Source: an uncultured Alphaproteobacteria bacterium
GTDB lineage: Bacteria; Pseudomonadota; Alphaproteobacteria; HIMB59; GCA-002718135
Direction of reading: 5' to 3'
Assembly: GCA_902590695.1 (NCBI GenBank)
Contig: CACIXR010000007.1
Span: forward strand, 1 to 64,000
DNA length: 64,000 nt
The position numbers and the translations under genes were made by a program. The notes beneath the pieces were generated by a model. It saw only the letters and a list, made by a program, of their open reading frames with translations. It made no database searches and was not told the DNA's origin. Of the stretch, positions 48,077 through 56,939 are shown in pieces; within the stretch, counting starts at the first letter, position 1, and each line of letters begins with the position of its first letter.

Positions 48077-49891
48077 TTAATTACTAACTAGATCCTCTTC
48101 CATTTTAATTAATTCAAACCATCTATTCTCTTTTGTATTGAGATCACTATTAAGAACTTCCATTTTGGAAGTTATTTCTTGATAACGTTCAAAATTTTCC
48201 AAATATAAGTTTGTATCCTTCAATTCATTTTTAATATTTTCTAATTCTTGTTGAATATTTTTTATTTGGTTTGGTAATTGCTCTAATTCATATTGAAACT
48301 TATATGATAGTTTAGCTTTAGAATTTTTTAATCTGTTATTTTCTGAATGTGATTTTTTAGTTTCTTTATTTTTAGCAACATGTTGATTTTCAGATTTTAA
48401 AAAATCACTATATCCTCCAAAAAATAATGATACATTGCCATCCTCTTTAAAATGTAAAATTTTGTTTACCGTTTGATCTAAAAAGTCTCGGTCATGGGAT
48501 ACTATTAATAACGTTCCATTATAATTGGATAGCATTTCAGTTAATAAATCTAGCGTTTCTAAATCTAGGTCATTTGTTGGCTCATCTAAAATAAGTCCAG
48601 TTTTCGGATTAGCTAATACTTTTGCCAATAGTAATCTATTTTGCTCTCCTCCTGATAATGTTTGTATCGTATGGTTAACATTTTTAGGATCAAACTGAAA
48701 ATCTTTTACATAGCTACAGACATGTCTATCTCTTCCCTGAACTTTTAAATAGTCTCCACCAGAGGGCACTAAAATATCTTTAATAGATTTTCTTCCGTTA
48801 AGGTCATTACGCATCTGATCAAAATAAGAAAATTCTAAATTTTTTTTCAACTTAATTTTACCCTTAGTAATTTTTATTTCATTTAGAATTGTACGTAGAA
48901 AAGTTGATTTACCACTCCCATTATTACCTAAAAGACCAATACGATCATTTTTTGAAATTTTAATGGATAAATTTTTAAAAACAAATTCACTTTGATTTGG
49001 ATATTTCACAAAAACTTCTTGAAGTTCAGCAATAAATTTAGATTGATCGGTAGATTTTTTAGAAACTTGAGGTCTTAAAGATTTAATTGCACTTCTGTAA
49101 GATGCTTCATCCTTTTCTAATTGCGCTTTTAATTCTTTTGCTCTTTTTAATCTTTTTTCATTTCGCTTAACTCGGGCCTTTACACCTTTATTTGCCCACT
49201 CAAGTTCAATATTAACAAATTGCTTTCTATTTCTTAATTCTCTATATTCTTGATCGAGTAACTCCTCTGACCATTTATCAAAATCCTTAAATCCTCTTGG
49301 GCTTACCCGTAATTTTCCTCTATCTATCCAAAAAACTTTATTCGTAAAATTACTGAGAAAAGTTCTATCATGACTGACACATATAATTGTCTTATTTAAA
49401 TTGCGTAAATAACTTTCTAGCCATTCGATGCATTGCAAATCTAGATGATTGGTTGGCTCATCTAGTAACAAAACATCGGAGTCTTTTAATAAAGATCGAA
49501 TTAAATAAACTTTTCTTTTTTGACCTCCTGAAAGATCTTCAACATTAGCAAATTTGTCTAAATTGAGTTTATTACAAAATATATCAACAAAATGTTTATT
49601 TTGTTCATTAAGTAAGTCTGAAAAATTCTCTTCAATGGTTTTATTATCTAGTTTTTCAAATTTTTGATTAAAATATCCAACTTTAAGATCAGGGTAATTC
49701 CATAATTCTCCTGCATCTAAATCTTGATCACCATAAATAGTTTTCATTAAGGTAGTTTTTCCAACACCATTCTTACCAACTAGCGCGATCATATCGCCCT
49801 TGTGTAAATTTAGATTTAAATCTTGAAAAATTACCTTTTTTCCAAATTTAATTTCTACTTCTCTAAGAGAAAATAATAAATCACTTACCAC
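48077..49891 (-). CDS. uup: ABC-F family ATPase, Uup-like
   Basis: Soluble protein with two ABC cassettes (Walker A GKNGVGKTT near residue 40 and GNNGSGKST near 323; signatures LSGGQKRK and LSGGEQNR) and no membrane domain. A C-terminal coiled coil of about 80 residues marks the Uup branch. ABC-F proteins work on ribosomes or on DNA; Uup affects transposon excision and ribosome assembly in E. coli. The start is GTG at 49891. It lies 12 bases after a small membrane-protein gene. Confidence 0.88.
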   Translation of the reverse strand: MVSDLLFSLREVEIKFGKKVIFQDLNLNLHKGDMIALVGKNGVGKTTLMKTIYGDQDLDAGELWNYPDLKVGYFNQKFEKLDNKTIEENFSDLLNEQNKHFVDIFCNKLNLDKFANVEDLSGGQKRKVYLIRSLLKDSDVLLLDEPTNHLDLQCIEWLESYLRNLNKTIICVSHDRTFLSNFTNKVFWIDRGKLRVSPRGFKDFDKWSEELLDQEYRELRNRKQFVNIELEWANKGVKARVKRNEKRLKRAKELKAQLEKDEASYRSAIKSLRPQVSKKSTDQSKFIAELQEVFVKYPNQSEFVFKNLSIKISKNDRIGLLGNNGSGKSTFLRTILNEIKITKGKIKLKKNLEFSYFDQMRNDLNGRKSIKDILVPSGGDYLKVQGRDRHVCSYVKDFQFDPKNVNHTIQTLSGGEQNRLLLAKVLANPKTGLILDEPTNDLDLETLDLLTEMLSNYNGTLLIVSHDRDFLDQTVNKILHFKEDGNVSLFFGGYSDFLKSENQHVAKNKETKKSHSENNRLKNSKAKLSYKFQYELEQLPNQIKNIQQELENIKNELKDTNLYLENFERYQEITSKMEVLNSDLNTKENRWFELIKMEEDLVSN

Positions 49892-49902
49892 GAATTAAAG
49901 TC

Positions 49903-50019
49903 TTATATAATTTTGTAATAGACAACAATAAAATCAAGAATCATGAATATAACAAACAGTATTGCCACTCTAGTTAAAGACCATTGACCTTTAGGAAAAA
50001 TAAAATTTAAAAATTTCAT
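49903..50019 (-). CDS. Small single-pass membrane protein
   Basis: A 38-residue reading frame between the DsbA-like gene (stop six bases upstream) and uup (start 12 bases downstream). GGTGAG lies nine bases before the ATG. The sequence has a basic start (MKFLNFIFPKGQWSLTR) followed by one hydrophobic helix of about 20 residues. Tight spacing supports a real gene. No family recognised. Confidence 0.5.
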   Translation of the reverse strand: MKFLNFIFPKGQWSLTRVAILFVIFMILDFIVVYYKII

Positions 50020-50025
50020 AATATT

Positions 50026-50631
50026 TTACTCACCTTGTAACTTAATCCATTTAATACAATCTTCAAGTCTATCATCTCCCCAGAATACTTCCTTACCATC
50101 GTATATAAATGTAGGACTTCCAAAAACTCCTTTTTTATAAGCATATTCAGTATTACTTAAGTATTTATCTTTTATCTCCTGATCGTTTGCTTTTTTTAAG
50201 GTCTCTTCAGCATCTAAATTAAGCTCCTGAAAAATTTCATTTAAGTTTGGCTGAGTAGCTGGTTCTTTGCCTTGCTGAAACCATCTTTGATATGTTTTAT
50301 AAACGTAGTCAACTCCCCAACCTTCATTCATTCCAAGAATTGCAATCTGATTTGCTAAATCAAATTCTTTTAAAGGATAAGGAGCAGGAACTTTAGCATC
50401 AAAACCGTAAAATTTTGCTCGTCTTTCTATATCTCTCCACATGTAATCTGATTTTATTTTTTTAGCTGGTGGCGTGAATGGAATGTTATCCATGTCCATC
50501 ATTATTTTACGAACACTGAAAGGGTGCCAATTGAATTTGATGTTTTCTTTTTTTGCTACATCATGCAATCTATTAACTGTTAAATAAGTATAAGTACTAC
50601 CAATTGAAAACCAAAAATTTATTTCTTTCAT
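50026..50631 (-). CDS. DsbA-family protein, 2-hydroxychromene-2-carboxylate isomerase-like
   Basis: Thioredoxin-fold protein of the kappa-GST/HCCA-isomerase group, 201 residues. FWFSIGSTYTYL replaces the CxxC of true DsbA; the serine position is where glutathione is bound in this group. GVFGSPTFIYDGKEVFWGDDRL is the conserved cis-proline end (SPTF). It lies 26 bases after a GST gene, so both probably handle glutathione conjugates or aromatic compounds. Confidence 0.85.
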   Translation of the reverse strand: MKEINFWFSIGSTYTYLTVNRLHDVAKKENIKFNWHPFSVRKIMMDMDNIPFTPPAKKIKSDYMWRDIERRAKFYGFDAKVPAPYPLKEFDLANQIAILGMNEGWGVDYVYKTYQRWFQQGKEPATQPNLNEIFQELNLDAEETLKKANDQEIKDKYLSNTEYAYKKGVFGSPTFIYDGKEVFWGDDRLEDCIKWIKLQGE

Positions 50632-50657
50632 AAAGAATCCTCTTAAACTATTTTTTT

Positions 50658-51515
50658 TTATTCGATAATTATTTCTTCCGGTGTTGTATCAGTATCAATT
50701 GCTGGATCCCAGGTAATACCATTCTTGCCTGACCCAAACTTAGCTCCTTTATTTGTAAAAGGTAATTTATATAATTCTGAATTTATATATTTTTGTAATT
50801 TAGGAAGTAGCCTAAAGTTATTAAAGAATTCAGAAATAAGCGGATAACCAGCTAAATTAAAAACGTTATTATCTTCAGCACCTTCAACAAAATTGTAATA
50901 TAAAAGAAAATTTTTATATAAATCTAAAGTATCAAATAAATTAAAATCAGGAGAAGAAATACTATTCCCAACAAGAAAATTTTTTGAAAGATTATTATCT
51001 TTTGAATTTAACCAGTGTTCAAATTTTTGAAGTTTTCCTGAATTCGATTTTTCAAATGCAGAAATAAATACTTCTTTAGCCGCAAACAATTCCTCTTCTT
51101 TGTTAAGAAAATGTGTGTAAGCAAATTTTGTTACAACACTGCGAAGATCAACACTTTCTTGAAGCAATTGTTCACATTCTATTTGCTCTTTACTTGTTTG
51201 CCCAAACATTCCAAATTCTTTTCCTAAAAAAGTAAGACATGTGTTTGAATGTGAAATTACATATTCCTCGTCATCTTTTAAGAATTGTAGATAAGGTAAG
51301 TTTATTAAACTATTTTTTTTCTTCAATTCAATTTTATCATTGTCATGCCAAGAACTGCCTTCATAAATTACTTCACCATTTTCTTCTTTGGGAAGTACTT
51401 TATAAATTTTAGCAACCAATGGTATTCCAGCATATATTATCATTTGCCTGGAAGCAGCCCCTAAGCCTTTTGTACTCCAATAACCCAATGTAACTTTGTT
51501 AATTTTTGATGACAT
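50658..51515 (-). CDS. Glutathione S-transferase (mu-like)
   Basis: The N-terminal segment LGYWSTKGLGAASRQMIIYA has the YW(x)xxGL(x)xxxR pattern of mu/alpha/pi-type GSTs, with Tyr positioned for glutathione activation. A thioredoxin-like half is followed by a helical half; 285 residues is long because of an extended C-terminal tail. Divergent from the three-gene alpha/beta-barrel operon. Confidence 0.75.
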   Translation of the reverse strand: MSSKINKVTLGYWSTKGLGAASRQMIIYAGIPLVAKIYKVLPKEENGEVIYEGSSWHDNDKIELKKKNSLINLPYLQFLKDDEEYVISHSNTCLTFLGKEFGMFGQTSKEQIECEQLLQESVDLRSVVTKFAYTHFLNKEEELFAAKEVFISAFEKSNSGKLQKFEHWLNSKDNNLSKNFLVGNSISSPDFNLFDTLDLYKNFLLYYNFVEGAEDNNVFNLAGYPLISEFFNNFRLLPKLQKYINSELYKLPFTNKGAKFGSGKNGITWDPAIDTDTTPEEIIIE

Positions 51516-51639
51516 ATTTAGAAATCTTTATTCTAATAAATAATTGTCTTAAACTTAAATCAATTAATTCACAAACAATTAAATTTTAACATTTTAATAA
51601 ATTATTAACATTTTTATTATATTCTTTTTAAGAAGTAGG

Positions 51640-51647
51640 AAAGGAGG
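51640..51647 (+). promoter_or_regulatory. Perfect ribosome-binding site (first of three)
   Basis: AAAGGAGG five bases before the ATG at 51653. Most genes in this window have a weak site or none. Confidence 0.85.
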
Positions 51648-51652
51648 CAATT

Positions 51653-52285
51653 ATGTTACTTCAATGGAAAATTAGAACTAATCATTCAAATGCAATAGAT
51701 ATTTTTGATAAAGTTTCTGGTATGCATAAAGAAAATGGTGCAGAATTTACAACTCTAGGTGTTTTAACGGGTGCAGATAATGGATCGTTCGCAATAAGTG
51801 TAAATTTTAAAAATTATGAATCTTATGGATTAATGGATGATGCATGGAACAATTCAAATGGAAAATGGGACCAATTAATTGAACCTAATTTAGGATCAAA
51901 TACGCAACTTATTGAAACTATGTATATGAGAAAAATTGTTGGAAATATTGATGGTCCAAATGATAAGTTATCAGTTTGGTCTATTTGGCTTTTTGAATGT
52001 GATGATCAACAAGCAGTTATTGATAGTTTTGAGATTGATTGGAAACATTATAACAGCAATGGATGCACTGGCTTAAATATCATGTCCACTTCTGGAGCCG
52101 ATTATCCAAGACCAAATCAATATGTATTTGCAGCAAGATTTGATAGCATGACTCAACTTGGTAAGCACTTTGATAAAACAATGGAAAATAATAATTATTG
52201 GAATGAAATAAGAGATTATCATTCAAAAATAAAAATTATTAAAAATTATAATCTAAGAGTGCTTAAGAAACAAATAAACAATTAA
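51653..52285 (+). CDS. Two-repeat alpha/beta-barrel-like protein of unknown function (paralogue 1)
   Basis: A 210-residue soluble protein made of two similar halves of about 100 residues. Each looks like a ferredoxin-type half of a dimeric alpha/beta barrel (strand-helix-strand, then a GSFAISVNFKNYESYG or QYVFAARFDSMTQLGKHFDK strand-helix). It is clearly related to the next gene over the full length (for example NYESYGLMDD against NYEQFGLIDD, and NGCTGLN against NGCSVGR). No signal peptide or catalytic motif known to me. It opens a three-gene operon with very strong ribosome-binding sites. Confidence 0.75.
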   Translation: MLLQWKIRTNHSNAIDIFDKVSGMHKENGAEFTTLGVLTGADNGSFAISVNFKNYESYGLMDDAWNNSNGKWDQLIEPNLGSNTQLIETMYMRKIVGNIDGPNDKLSVWSIWLFECDDQQAVIDSFEIDWKHYNSNGCTGLNIMSTSGADYPRPNQYVFAARFDSMTQLGKHFDKTMENNNYWNEIRDYHSKIKIIKNYNLRVLKKQINN

Positions 52286-52291
52286 AGGAGG
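52284..52291 (+). promoter_or_regulatory. Perfect ribosome-binding site (second of three)
   Basis: AAAGGAGG overlapping the stop region of the previous gene and five bases before the ATG at 52297. Confidence 0.85.
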
Positions 52292-52296
52292 GTAAA

Positions 52297-52917
52297 ATGG
52301 TAGTTGGACAATGGACTTATAAATTAGCTGGTAATATTCAAAAAGCAATTGATGGCTATAAAATAATTGAAAAACATTTTAGTAATCATGGAGCAATTGG
52401 ATCGGCATTAGTCTCAAGTCATGGGACAGATACAGGAACTTTTAGTACAATGATTGGTTATGAAAATTATGAACAATTTGGATTAATTGATGACAAAATA
52501 AGTCAGGATGAAAACTTCAATACAGAAATGAATCCATATTTTGAATTAACCTCATGGGAAAAAATGAATTTTGCTGAACCAATGATGCATAAAATGGACC
52601 CAGATCCAGGGGTAAAGAATTGTTTTGCAGCTTGGACATTTCATCATAAAGATATTGATATGATAATGAAAAAATCAGAAATATTTTTTAAGTTATGGAT
52701 GGATGCTGGAGCTAATGGTTGCAGTGTTGGAAGATACAATGGCCATGATAGTGGATACTATTCATTTGCTTCACGCTTTCAAAGTATGACGGATTATGGC
52801 AAAGCTCAGGATAAACTTAATTCTGAAAATGTTTGGGCAGATCATACAGATTTCACTGATGATGTTACATGGAAAGGTTTTAATTTAGTTAGAGTTATAG
52901 AAACTAATTGGGATTAA
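52297..52917 (+). CDS. Two-repeat alpha/beta-barrel-like protein of unknown function (paralogue 2)
   Basis: 206 residues, a tandem paralogue of the previous gene with the same two-half layout. Conserved patches include DTGTFSTMIGYENYEQFG and GYYSFASRFQSMTDYGKAQ. The histidine-rich FHHKDIDMIM segment in the second half is not shared with the first paralogue. Function unknown; the fold resembles antibiotic-biosynthesis-monooxygenase-like barrels, but no cofactor residue can be named. Confidence 0.75.
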   Translation: MVVGQWTYKLAGNIQKAIDGYKIIEKHFSNHGAIGSALVSSHGTDTGTFSTMIGYENYEQFGLIDDKISQDENFNTEMNPYFELTSWEKMNFAEPMMHKMDPDPGVKNCFAAWTFHHKDIDMIMKKSEIFFKLWMDAGANGCSVGRYNGHDSGYYSFASRFQSMTDYGKAQDKLNSENVWADHTDFTDDVTWKGFNLVRVIETNWD

Positions 52918-52944
52918 TAATTTAATTTAAGATTATTCGTAATT

Positions 52945-52952
52945 AAAGGAGG
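52945..52952 (+). promoter_or_regulatory. Perfect ribosome-binding site (third of three)
   Basis: AAAGGAGG seven bases before the ATG at 52960. It is followed by TAATTTT, slightly longer spacing than the two upstream. Confidence 0.85.
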
Positions 52953-52959
52953 TAATTTT

Positions 52960-53277
52960 ATGAAGATTTTAATCATAAATTTTAACTTAAAAGGTCTAGA
53001 GGTAGATGCCTTTAAAGCTCAAGCCCACATCGATGCGATGGATTTCCGTGGTGTAGAAGGTTTAATATCTAAATACTTCATCGGTGATGAAAATGATAAT
53101 GTTTATGGAGGAGTTTATATTTTTAAAGATGAAGATAGTCTGGAGAAATATAAAAATGGTCCAATATTTGAATTTTTATCCACTCATGAAAACTTTGATA
53201 ACTTTACTACTAAAGAACATGATGTAATTGATGGACCATCTATAATAGCTGGAGCAAAAACAGAATCTATTTCTTAA
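52960..53277 (+). CDS. YdhR-like monooxygenase-fold protein
   Basis: A 105-residue single alpha/beta-barrel half of the YdhR family, recognised by FRGVEGLISKYFIGDENDN, YGGVYIFKDEDSLEKY and the closing FTTKEHDVIDGPSI. YdhR homologues are dimers thought to act on aromatic compounds without a cofactor; this has little experimental support. Third gene of the operon, ended by a strong hairpin. Confidence 0.8.
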   Translation: MKILIINFNLKGLEVDAFKAQAHIDAMDFRGVEGLISKYFIGDENDNVYGGVYIFKDEDSLEKYKNGPIFEFLSTHENFDNFTTKEHDVIDGPSIIAGAKTESIS

Positions 53278-53281
53278 ATAA

Positions 53282-53307
53282 AATTAGCGGACTTCAGTCC
53301 GCTAATT
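53282..53307 (+). terminator. Terminator hairpin after the three-gene operon
   Basis: AATTAGCGGAC and GTCCGCTAATT pair perfectly over a TTCA loop, five bases after the YdhR-like stop. The T-run (TTTCTTTTC) begins three bases after the stem. Confidence 0.75.
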
Positions 53308-53351
53308 ACATTTCTTTTCATTAAAAAATATTGTGATATTACATAGATTAA

Positions 53352-53426
53352 GCTGATATAGTATAATGGTTATTACAGGCCGTTGGTAACGGTCAGATCC
53401 AAGTTCGATTCTCGGTATCAGCACCA
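53352..53426 (+). tRNA. tRNA-Thr (GGU)
   Basis: Plus-strand cloverleaf with a perfect acceptor GCTGATA/TATCAGC, anticodon loop TTGGTAA (GGU) and T-loop GTTCGATTC, with CCA encoded (53424-53426). It is the only plus-strand tRNA in the window and marks the border of the surface-glycosylation genes. Confidence 0.94.
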
Positions 53427-53511
53427 TTAAATTTTATTTATTATTTTAAATTAATATTAATAAATATAAGTATAAGACATAATTATAAATTTATATTTAT
53501 TAATTAAGAGT

Positions 53512-54260
53512 ATGAAACCTTTTAAGAGTATAACAAAATTACTAATTTTTTTTCCATATTATATATTTCACTGTAATATTTTTTTTGGGCTATTATTTAA
53601 AATTTTTTATAATAAATTTAACTACAAAAATATTAAAATAAATATTAATATTGAAAAGATTAAATTAAGTCAATTATCTAGCTTTCTCTTTAAAACTTAT
53701 GAATTAAATGACAGAATTCTTATTGAAAGATTTATAAGTAATAAAAACAAATCTATTATAATTGGCGCAGGCTTAGGTTTTATTGCATCAATTACATTTA
53801 AAAAATTACAACAAAAAATTTTGCTATTTGAAATTGATACCGCGATCTTGGAAAATCTTGAAGATAATATGAAACAAAATAAAATAAATTATGAATTGTA
53901 TAACAAAAACTTAATAATGACAGAAAATTTAAATCACTCTAATTTTTTTTATTCAACTAATAATTTTTTAGAAAACAGTATTTACACAAAACAGGGAAAA
54001 AAGTAAATTTTGATAATATTCATTATAGCTCAATAAAATCATTTGAAAATTTCAATACAATTATAATTGATGCTGAGGGATCTGAAGAATACTATATTAA
54101 AAATATTGATAAATTTAAAAATATTAAATATTTATTTTTTGAATTACATTATGATTTAATTTCAAAAGAAAATATTAGAAAAATTTTTAAAAATTTAAGT
54201 TCAGCTAATTTTAAACAGATGGGAAAGTGTTTTAATTCTTTTTATTTTGAAAGAAAATAG
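53512..54260 (+). pseudogene. FkbM-type methyltransferase interrupted by a frameshift
   Basis: The first frame (ATG 53512 to a stop at 54004-54006) gives 164 residues with the SAM-binding segment IIGAGLGFIASITFKKL and an acidic FEID. After a run of six A at 53997-54002 another frame continues without a stop from 54003 to 54260, with the FkbM C-terminal signature IIIDAEGSEEYYIKNID and FFELHYD. A single inserted base in the A-run joins the halves into about 250 residues, the normal size. Either a recent inactivation, a sequencing error at the homopolymer, or slippage that restores the frame. Confidence 0.75.
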
Positions 54261-55510
54261 TTATACTTTCTTAATATACGTTCTATGAACCTAAACCAAC
54301 CAAGAGAAGCACTTGTTAATAAAAAAACCTGTGCTGAAAGTTGTGTTCTTATATCCCATTCGTTTTGATAAATTGTTACAATTAAATAAATAGGTAATGC
54401 TAATAAGATCAGATATAAAGAATGTAGATTATTTTTAAGTCTAATTAAAAATAAAAGTAAAATTCCAAACGTTATAAAAAACATGGTTGATCTCATAACT
54501 AATTTATATCTCCATGAGATTCCTTCCCTATAAAATGATGGATAAATAGTTGAAGGAAATCTTTTAATTAAAACTGTTATATAATTTATTGGATCAGCTT
54601 TTATTCTTTCAATACCTAATTTTGAGCACCACCACCACTCTCCTCTTTTTAATGGATCGTTATCATTCTTGTAATTACATTTGTTAAACATTTCATGGAG
54701 CATTTCATCAACTTTAGCTGCATTAGTTGGGCTCTCTTGACTGCCATAATATAATCCCCAGCCAACATGGGTATTTGCTAATATTTTGTTTTGTAAATTT
54801 ACATTATTTTTAAATGAAAAATAGCCTATTAAAGATATAGAAACCAAAAATATCAAACAACTAAAAATAAGAGTTTTTATTTTTAAGAGCTGCTTTAAAA
54901 CTAAAACGGTTAAAATTAAAAATCCTGATAGAAATATTAAAAAACCCTCTGGCCTTATAAAACCTAATACTAAACCACTTAATAAGCAAAGAAAAATTGA
55001 GAATAAATTCATATTTTTCCAAGCTAATAATGAGCAATACATAAATATGGAAAGATGAAAATGAAAAGTAACAGAAGGTAATGTGAAATTAAACCAAAAA
55101 GCTATATGAAGTTGACATGCATAGGCTAGTGCTGCAATTAGACCAACCCATTTATTTCCAATTAATGAACCAGATAAATAAATAAGTAGAATAGTAATCA
55201 TCAAGAAAAAATGATGTAATAAAAAAATATAGAGACTTGGATGTAAATCAAATAAAAATATAGGAGTCATATATAATGGATAGATGACTTGATACCATCT
55301 AAACCAATCATAATTTATTGAGTTTAAACTCAATCCTTCCTTATATAAATTTTCTATAAATAATTTTGAATATGAAAAATATCCATCACCATGTAAGACA
55401 AGACCTGTCCAAAAGGTTACTTCTGAGTTTTCATTGTATCCATAAAACCAAAAAAAACTTCTAGTAAAAAAAGCTAATATTATAATAAAAAATAAAAGCA
55501 TTTTGTGCAT
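54242..55510 (-). CDS. Polytopic GT-C-type glycosyltransferase-like membrane protein
   Basis: About 11-12 hydrophobic helices over 422 residues, with an acidic loop after the first helix (GDGYFSYSKL) as in GT-C enzymes that use lipid-linked sugars. The neighbouring GT2 gene makes such lipid-linked sugars in the GtrB family, which supports the call. Start taken at ATG 55510, four bases after the GT2 stop; an upstream start at 55543 would overlap it. The 3' end overlaps the broken FkbM gene by 19 bases. Confidence 0.65.
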   Translation of the reverse strand: MHKMLLFFIIILAFFTRSFFWFYGYNENSEVTFWTGLVLHGDGYFSYSKLFIENLYKEGLSLNSINYDWFRWYQVIYPLYMTPIFLFDLHPSLYIFLLHHFFLMITILLIYLSGSLIGNKWVGLIAALAYACQLHIAFWFNFTLPSVTFHFHLSIFMYCSLLAWKNMNLFSIFLCLLSGLVLGFIRPEGFLIFLSGFLILTVLVLKQLLKIKTLIFSCLIFLVSISLIGYFSFKNNVNLQNKILANTHVGWGLYYGSQESPTNAAKVDEMLHEMFNKCNYKNDNDPLKRGEWWWCSKLGIERIKADPINYITVLIKRFPSTIYPSFYREGISWRYKLVMRSTMFFITFGILLLFLIRLKNNLHSLYLILLALPIYLIVTIYQNEWDIRTQLSAQVFLLTSASLGWFRFIERILRKYNYFLSK

Positions 55511-55514
55511 TAGA

Positions 55515-56444
55515 TTATTTGTTTTGATTAATCTGCTTCGCAATTACGAAAGTAGGTGTTGAAAGAGATTTAGAATATATTAATGAAATATATTGGCCTA
55601 TGATGCCTAATGTCAATAATTGAACACCGGAAAATACTATAATTATTGTTGCAGTAAAATAGAAACCTCTAACCTGTGAACCATGAAGAAAATATGAATA
55701 AAATATTTGTAATATTAATAAAAAACCTATTAAGGATATGAATAAGCCAATAAAGGTTGCAATTTTTAAAGGCAATGATGAAAAACTAGTTATAAGATTT
55801 AATGTATGAGTCATTAATTTAAAAAAAGTATATCCTGATTTTCCTAGTTTACGTTCCCTGTGATCTACTTTTATTGAGGCAAAATTACTGGTACTCCAAA
55901 ATAGCAATGAATCTATATTAATTTGAGAATTGTTAATATTTTTGAATTGTTTAACTAATTCACTTTTAAAAAATCTAAAAGAATTAATATTTTTAGCTTG
56001 ATCATTTTGCATCATAATACTGATTATTTTTTTTGTTAATTTAGAAAAAAAATTTCTTAAGAAATTGTGTTTATGTATTTTAGGAACTGCATATACAACA
56101 TCGTATCCAGATTTTAAAAACTTTAGAACTTTGGGAATTTCATATGAAGGATGTTGCAAATCATCATCCATTGTAATAACATATTTACCCTTGGAATTTT
56201 GAATGCCACAATAAATTGCATTGTGTTGTCCATAATTCTTACTTAATAAAATTCCCTTTACTTTTTTATCTTTTTTACAAATACTATTTATAATTTTGAA
56301 TGAGTTATCTTTGCTTGAGTCATCTATAAAAATTATTTCAAAGGAAATTTTATTTTTTTTTAATATTTTTGATATTTCCTGATATAGTTTTAATATTGTT
56401 TTTTCGCCATTATAAGTTGGGATAATTACTGAAACTTCTAACAC
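55515..56444 (-). CDS. Family 2 glycosyltransferase, GtrB/DPM1-like
   Basis: Transfers a sugar from a nucleotide donor to a polyprenyl phosphate at the inner membrane. GT-A marks are IIPTYNGEKT, IDDSSKDNS, SKNYGQHNAIYCGI and the metal-binding TMDDDLQHP. Two helices near the C-terminus anchor it. 309 residues. Probably supplies the lipid-linked sugar to the adjacent polytopic transferase. Confidence 0.88.
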   Translation of the reverse strand: MLEVSVIIPTYNGEKTILKLYQEISKILKKNKISFEIIFIDDSSKDNSFKIINSICKKDKKVKGILLSKNYGQHNAIYCGIQNSKGKYVITMDDDLQHPSYEIPKVLKFLKSGYDVVYAVPKIHKHNFLRNFFSKLTKKIISIMMQNDQAKNINSFRFFKSELVKQFKNINNSQINIDSLLFWSTSNFASIKVDHRERKLGKSGYTFFKLMTHTLNLITSFSSLPLKIATFIGLFISLIGFLLILQIFYSYFLHGSQVRGFYFTATIIIVFSGVQLLTLGIIGQYISLIYSKSLSTPTFVIAKQINQNK

Positions 56445-56502
56445 TAAATAAAAATAACATAATTTTATTTAAATAGCGATATAATAAAAGAATTTAATTT
56501 AA

Positions 56503-56904
56503 TTAAATAATTTTTAAATTTCTATATATAAAAATTAAATTTAAAATTGATATTAAAGAAAAAATAATTGCATTTATCATAATAGTTTTAATATCTATTT
56601 CTCCTGGACTGTTAGTAAATACATATCGCCAGAAATTTAATGACACTAAAACTTGAAATATAAATATTAAAAAAATAAATGGTAATTGTTTTTCTATTCC
56701 TCTAAATATAATTATTATATAAGCTAATACAAAAGCTACAAATATTATTCCAACAATTTCTGATAAACCAGCCACTGCATGGTTAAAAAAGCCTAAGTTG
56801 TTTAAAGCAAATTCATCAGTAAATACTAAAAGTTGAATAGCGTAGTAGGAGAAAAAAATAATATTAATAATAATGATTAAATTATCTATATTTTTTTTGA
56901 ACAT
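56503..56904 (-). CDS. Four-helix membrane protein of unknown function
   Basis: 133 residues with four hydrophobic segments and very few charged residues. It heads the glycosylation genes on the minus strand, 58 bases before the GT2. GtrA-like flippases have this size and four helices and are often next to GtrB genes, but I do not see a firm GtrA signature. Function left open. Confidence 0.6.
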   Translation of the reverse strand: MFKKNIDNLIIIINIIFFSYYAIQLLVFTDEFALNNLGFFNHAVAGLSEIVGIIFVAFVLAYIIIIFRGIEKQLPFIFLIFIFQVLVSLNFWRYVFTNSPGEIDIKTIMINAIIFSLISILNLIFIYRNLKII

Positions 56905-56939
56905 ATCTGTGTATCATGTAAAAAAAATAAATAATCAAT

